From the NCBI GenBank assembly GCA_014529385.2, contig CM043952.1, positions 52,509,119 to 52,573,118 of the forward strand: a stretch of 64,000 bases of DNA, in the 5' to 3' direction. This DNA is from Adiantum capillus-veneris. Taxonomy: Eukaryota; Streptophyta; Polypodiopsida; Polypodiales; Pteridaceae. Of the stretch, positions 62,298 through 64,000 are shown one piece after another. Position 1 is the stretch's first letter. Each line of letters opens with the position of its first letter. Below the pieces are notes generated by a model. The model was not told where the DNA came from. It searched no databases and was given only the letters and a program-made list of their open reading frames with translations. The translations under genes and the position numbers were made by a program.

Positions 62298-63957
62298 GCC
62301 ACAATCACCACTTACAATCATCCTACGCCCCCCATCAATTGGTACCTGCACACCAAGTATCATTGGTCTTGCAGAAGAGGTCAAGATGAAGGTAACCGAA
62401 GAAGGATCAAGCGAGAAGTTTATTCAAAGAACTGAAGCAGTGGAACAAGAGGTTAAAGAATCAAAAGATGCTACCCAGGTGGGGGAGGTAAGTCAAGAAA
62501 ATTGTGTTACAAATGTGAGTACATCTTTAACCTTGAATGAAATAGGCACCAAAGCGATCAATCGACAGCATTGGGCAGTAAGGGTAAGAAGGTGTAAAGT
62601 GTTGATTAGGCCTCGTCAGAGTAAGAGGAATGCAAAGGGCATGAAAGATACAAGAGAAGAGGAAGACCAGCCTGCTAGCAAGGCTTTGGAGAAGGTGGAC
62701 AACATATCAAGCAAAGGAGAGGGCTTTGAAAACGGAAGTCTGTGCACCAGCATGGACCTAGGACAGTGTAGCAAGCTAAAGGAATCTTGCATCAAGGCAA
62801 TTTCACTTGAGGACCATAACGAAGAGGTAAGTATGACTGAAGGTTTGGAGTAGGATATTGCTCTAGAGGCTTGGCAGCCGAGCAAGACTTTATTGTGTAG
62901 TGTTATAGACTTAGAGATGGGTAATGCCTCTAGTCTCCTAAAGGGTGTTATAAACTTGGAGATGGGTAATGCCTCCAGTATATGTGAGGATGTTCATAGT
63001 AAGTTTGATGATCAATATGCTGCCAACCTTTTAAGTATATTCCAAACTCCTCCACAACACAGCATTGTGTTTGCATGGGATGCATTAGACCTATGGCTAT
63101 GGCTAGCCGCTATAACATATAGAGAGAATATCAGCATGGATATAAGAGCAAAGGAGCCATGGATAGACAAAAACCTTATAGAATGCAAGAATGAAGACCT
63201 CCTTCGCAATTTGGTACAATTTTTTACAAATAGTGCATCTTGTCTTTGGAGAAAGGTAAGTGGATTAGGCTTGTATTTAAGCCGCAAGGTAGGTGGCTTG
63301 CTATTAGCACTAGTAAACGAAGCTGACATGTTTCAGCACACCCAAAAGAAGCATGATATGCTTGCAGTTTTTTCCAATCATGGCAGTAAGCAGGATTCTG
63401 AAAACAACTGGAGCTCACCACACCAACAAGGCGGCCATATATGGTGGATTCTTGGCACACTCTTGGGAATCATAATTTTCAGTTCTGTCTTTGCAGGAGC
63501 CAAGATGCTCAATTCCCCTCTCGCTATTGGTGGTTACAACTTTATTGTTCGGACACTGTAGACAATGATCCTATTTTTCACTCGGGATCTAGGAGGACAT
63601 TGGCACAAAGTTCTGGAAGCCATGGGCTTCCCCTTTAATCAACCAACACTATTCCAAGGAACAAGCTATCACCCGGACCTCTTACAGATTCATGAATATC
63701 CCAGAAATCTCACCAATGGCCAAATGGAATGGCTAGTTCAGAAGGCAACTCGATATCGGATCCTACAGCTAAGCGGAAGAAGAAACAGAGCTAAAGACAT
63801 GAATGCCTCTAGCCTTAGGGGGAGGGCTAATGAGGCAAGCTTTTCCATGCATGGGAACCCCCCATATATTTTTTCCCTTTTACCAAAATATTTCCTATTA
63901 TATAAGTTACTTTTGATTTTTTTCTTCCTTTTTCACAAACGTTTTAGCCTTTATTAA
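62298..63957 (+). pseudogene. C2 Gag extension X, running into the 3' LTR
   Basis: Same frame as gag. It is very similar to C1 X from GCCACAATCACCACTTACAA onward. It includes the LEMGNASSL duplication, the transmembrane helix at 63435-63497 and the end (HEYPRNLTNGQMEWLVQKATRYRIL). TAG stops are at 62851 (C1: TTG) and 63559 (C1: CAG), and there is a 24-bp deletion before the latter. The frame reads through the purine tract into LTR U3 and stops at 63955-63957. Role unknown. A membrane protein is implied. Confidence 0.6.
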
Positions 63958-64000
63958 ATAAATAAGACTTATGCTAATCAATCACGATGTAGCTTTTGAC
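63834..64000 (+). repeat. C2 right LTR, truncated by window end
   Basis: TGAGGCAAGCTTTTCC and about 70 further bases are identical to 58789 onward. After TTATATAAGTT the sequence differs from the left LTR, so either one LTR has been rearranged or an indel lies here. Confidence 0.75.

Larger units (their letters stand above)
58789..64000 (+). mobile_element. Element C2: second pol-less Gag-X element (cut by window end)
   Basis: The left LTR starts TGAGGCAAGCTTTTCC at 58789, and the same sequence begins the right LTR at 63834. The interior has the C1 plan: small pre-gag frames, gag, X, then a purine tract (GGGGGAGGGCTAA). No pol. Gag and X are in one frame (from 61396), interrupted only by four TAG codons. 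The left LTR's TATA-to-end part matches C1 but its U3 does not. Confidence 0.88.

Overview
The window reads as repeat-dominated nuclear DNA of a land plant. It contains no rRNA, tRNA, CRISPR or bacterial-type genes and no intact host gene. Almost everything recognisable is LTR retrotransposon, several copies nested inside one another, with many AG/CT and GT/CA microsatellites. A captured fragment of a PLS-class pentatricopeptide-repeat (PPR) gene and plant-type Tat-lineage pol sequences support a plant. The style of the PPR and retroelement sequences suggests a seed-free or otherwise large-genome plant, but I cannot name the species.

Layout. (1) 1-2486: 5' end of a minus-strand LTR element (E): LTR plus decayed gag. 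(2) 2487-5078: mostly featureless, with three local duplications. (3) 5079-6829: short decayed LTR element (D) with a tRNA-iMet-like primer site. (4) 7071-26129: a decayed Ty3/gypsy element (A2, plus strand) whose LTRs carry a captured PPR fragment. Its right LTR is split by a young, nearly intact relative, A1 (minus strand, 15918-26013), flanked by a GCGT duplication. (5) 26130-30880: microsatellites, no confident gene. (6) 30881-58788: ruins of minus-strand elements (protease at 34.4-35.2 kb, gag at 51.4-53.6 kb, an LTR at 53.8-54.7 kb). They are interrupted by a Tat-lineage element (35227-50966, plus strand), which is itself interrupted by a pol-less element, C1 (37866-44889). (7) 58789-64000: a second copy of that pol-less family, C2, cut by the window edge.

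Most interesting signals. First, a family of roughly 70-residue proteins is encoded just upstream of gag in two unrelated element families: twice in tandem in each A1 LTR, once in C1 and once in C2. All share one pattern and end in a hydrophobic C-terminus, and the A1 pair overlaps by ATGA. I do not recognise the family. Second, A1 and A2 share a probable programmed -1 frameshift signal between Gag-Pro and Pol: an in-phase slippery heptamer, 6-nt spacer, 9-bp stem and 13-nt loop, with a compensatory base-pair change. Third, the C family has no pol. It has a long single-frame Gag fused to an unrecognised extension with a transmembrane segment, and the frame runs over the polypurine tract into the 3' LTR. 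C1 and C2 also look like recombinants of blocks of different age.

How the parts relate. A1 is the only copy near coding competence (Gag, zinc knuckle, protease, RT, RNase H, integrase), with one in-frame TGA in Pol. The C elements would need enzymes supplied in trans. The order of nesting gives relative ages: A2 before A1, and B before Tat before C1. All statements come from reading the sequence by eye; no database search was run.
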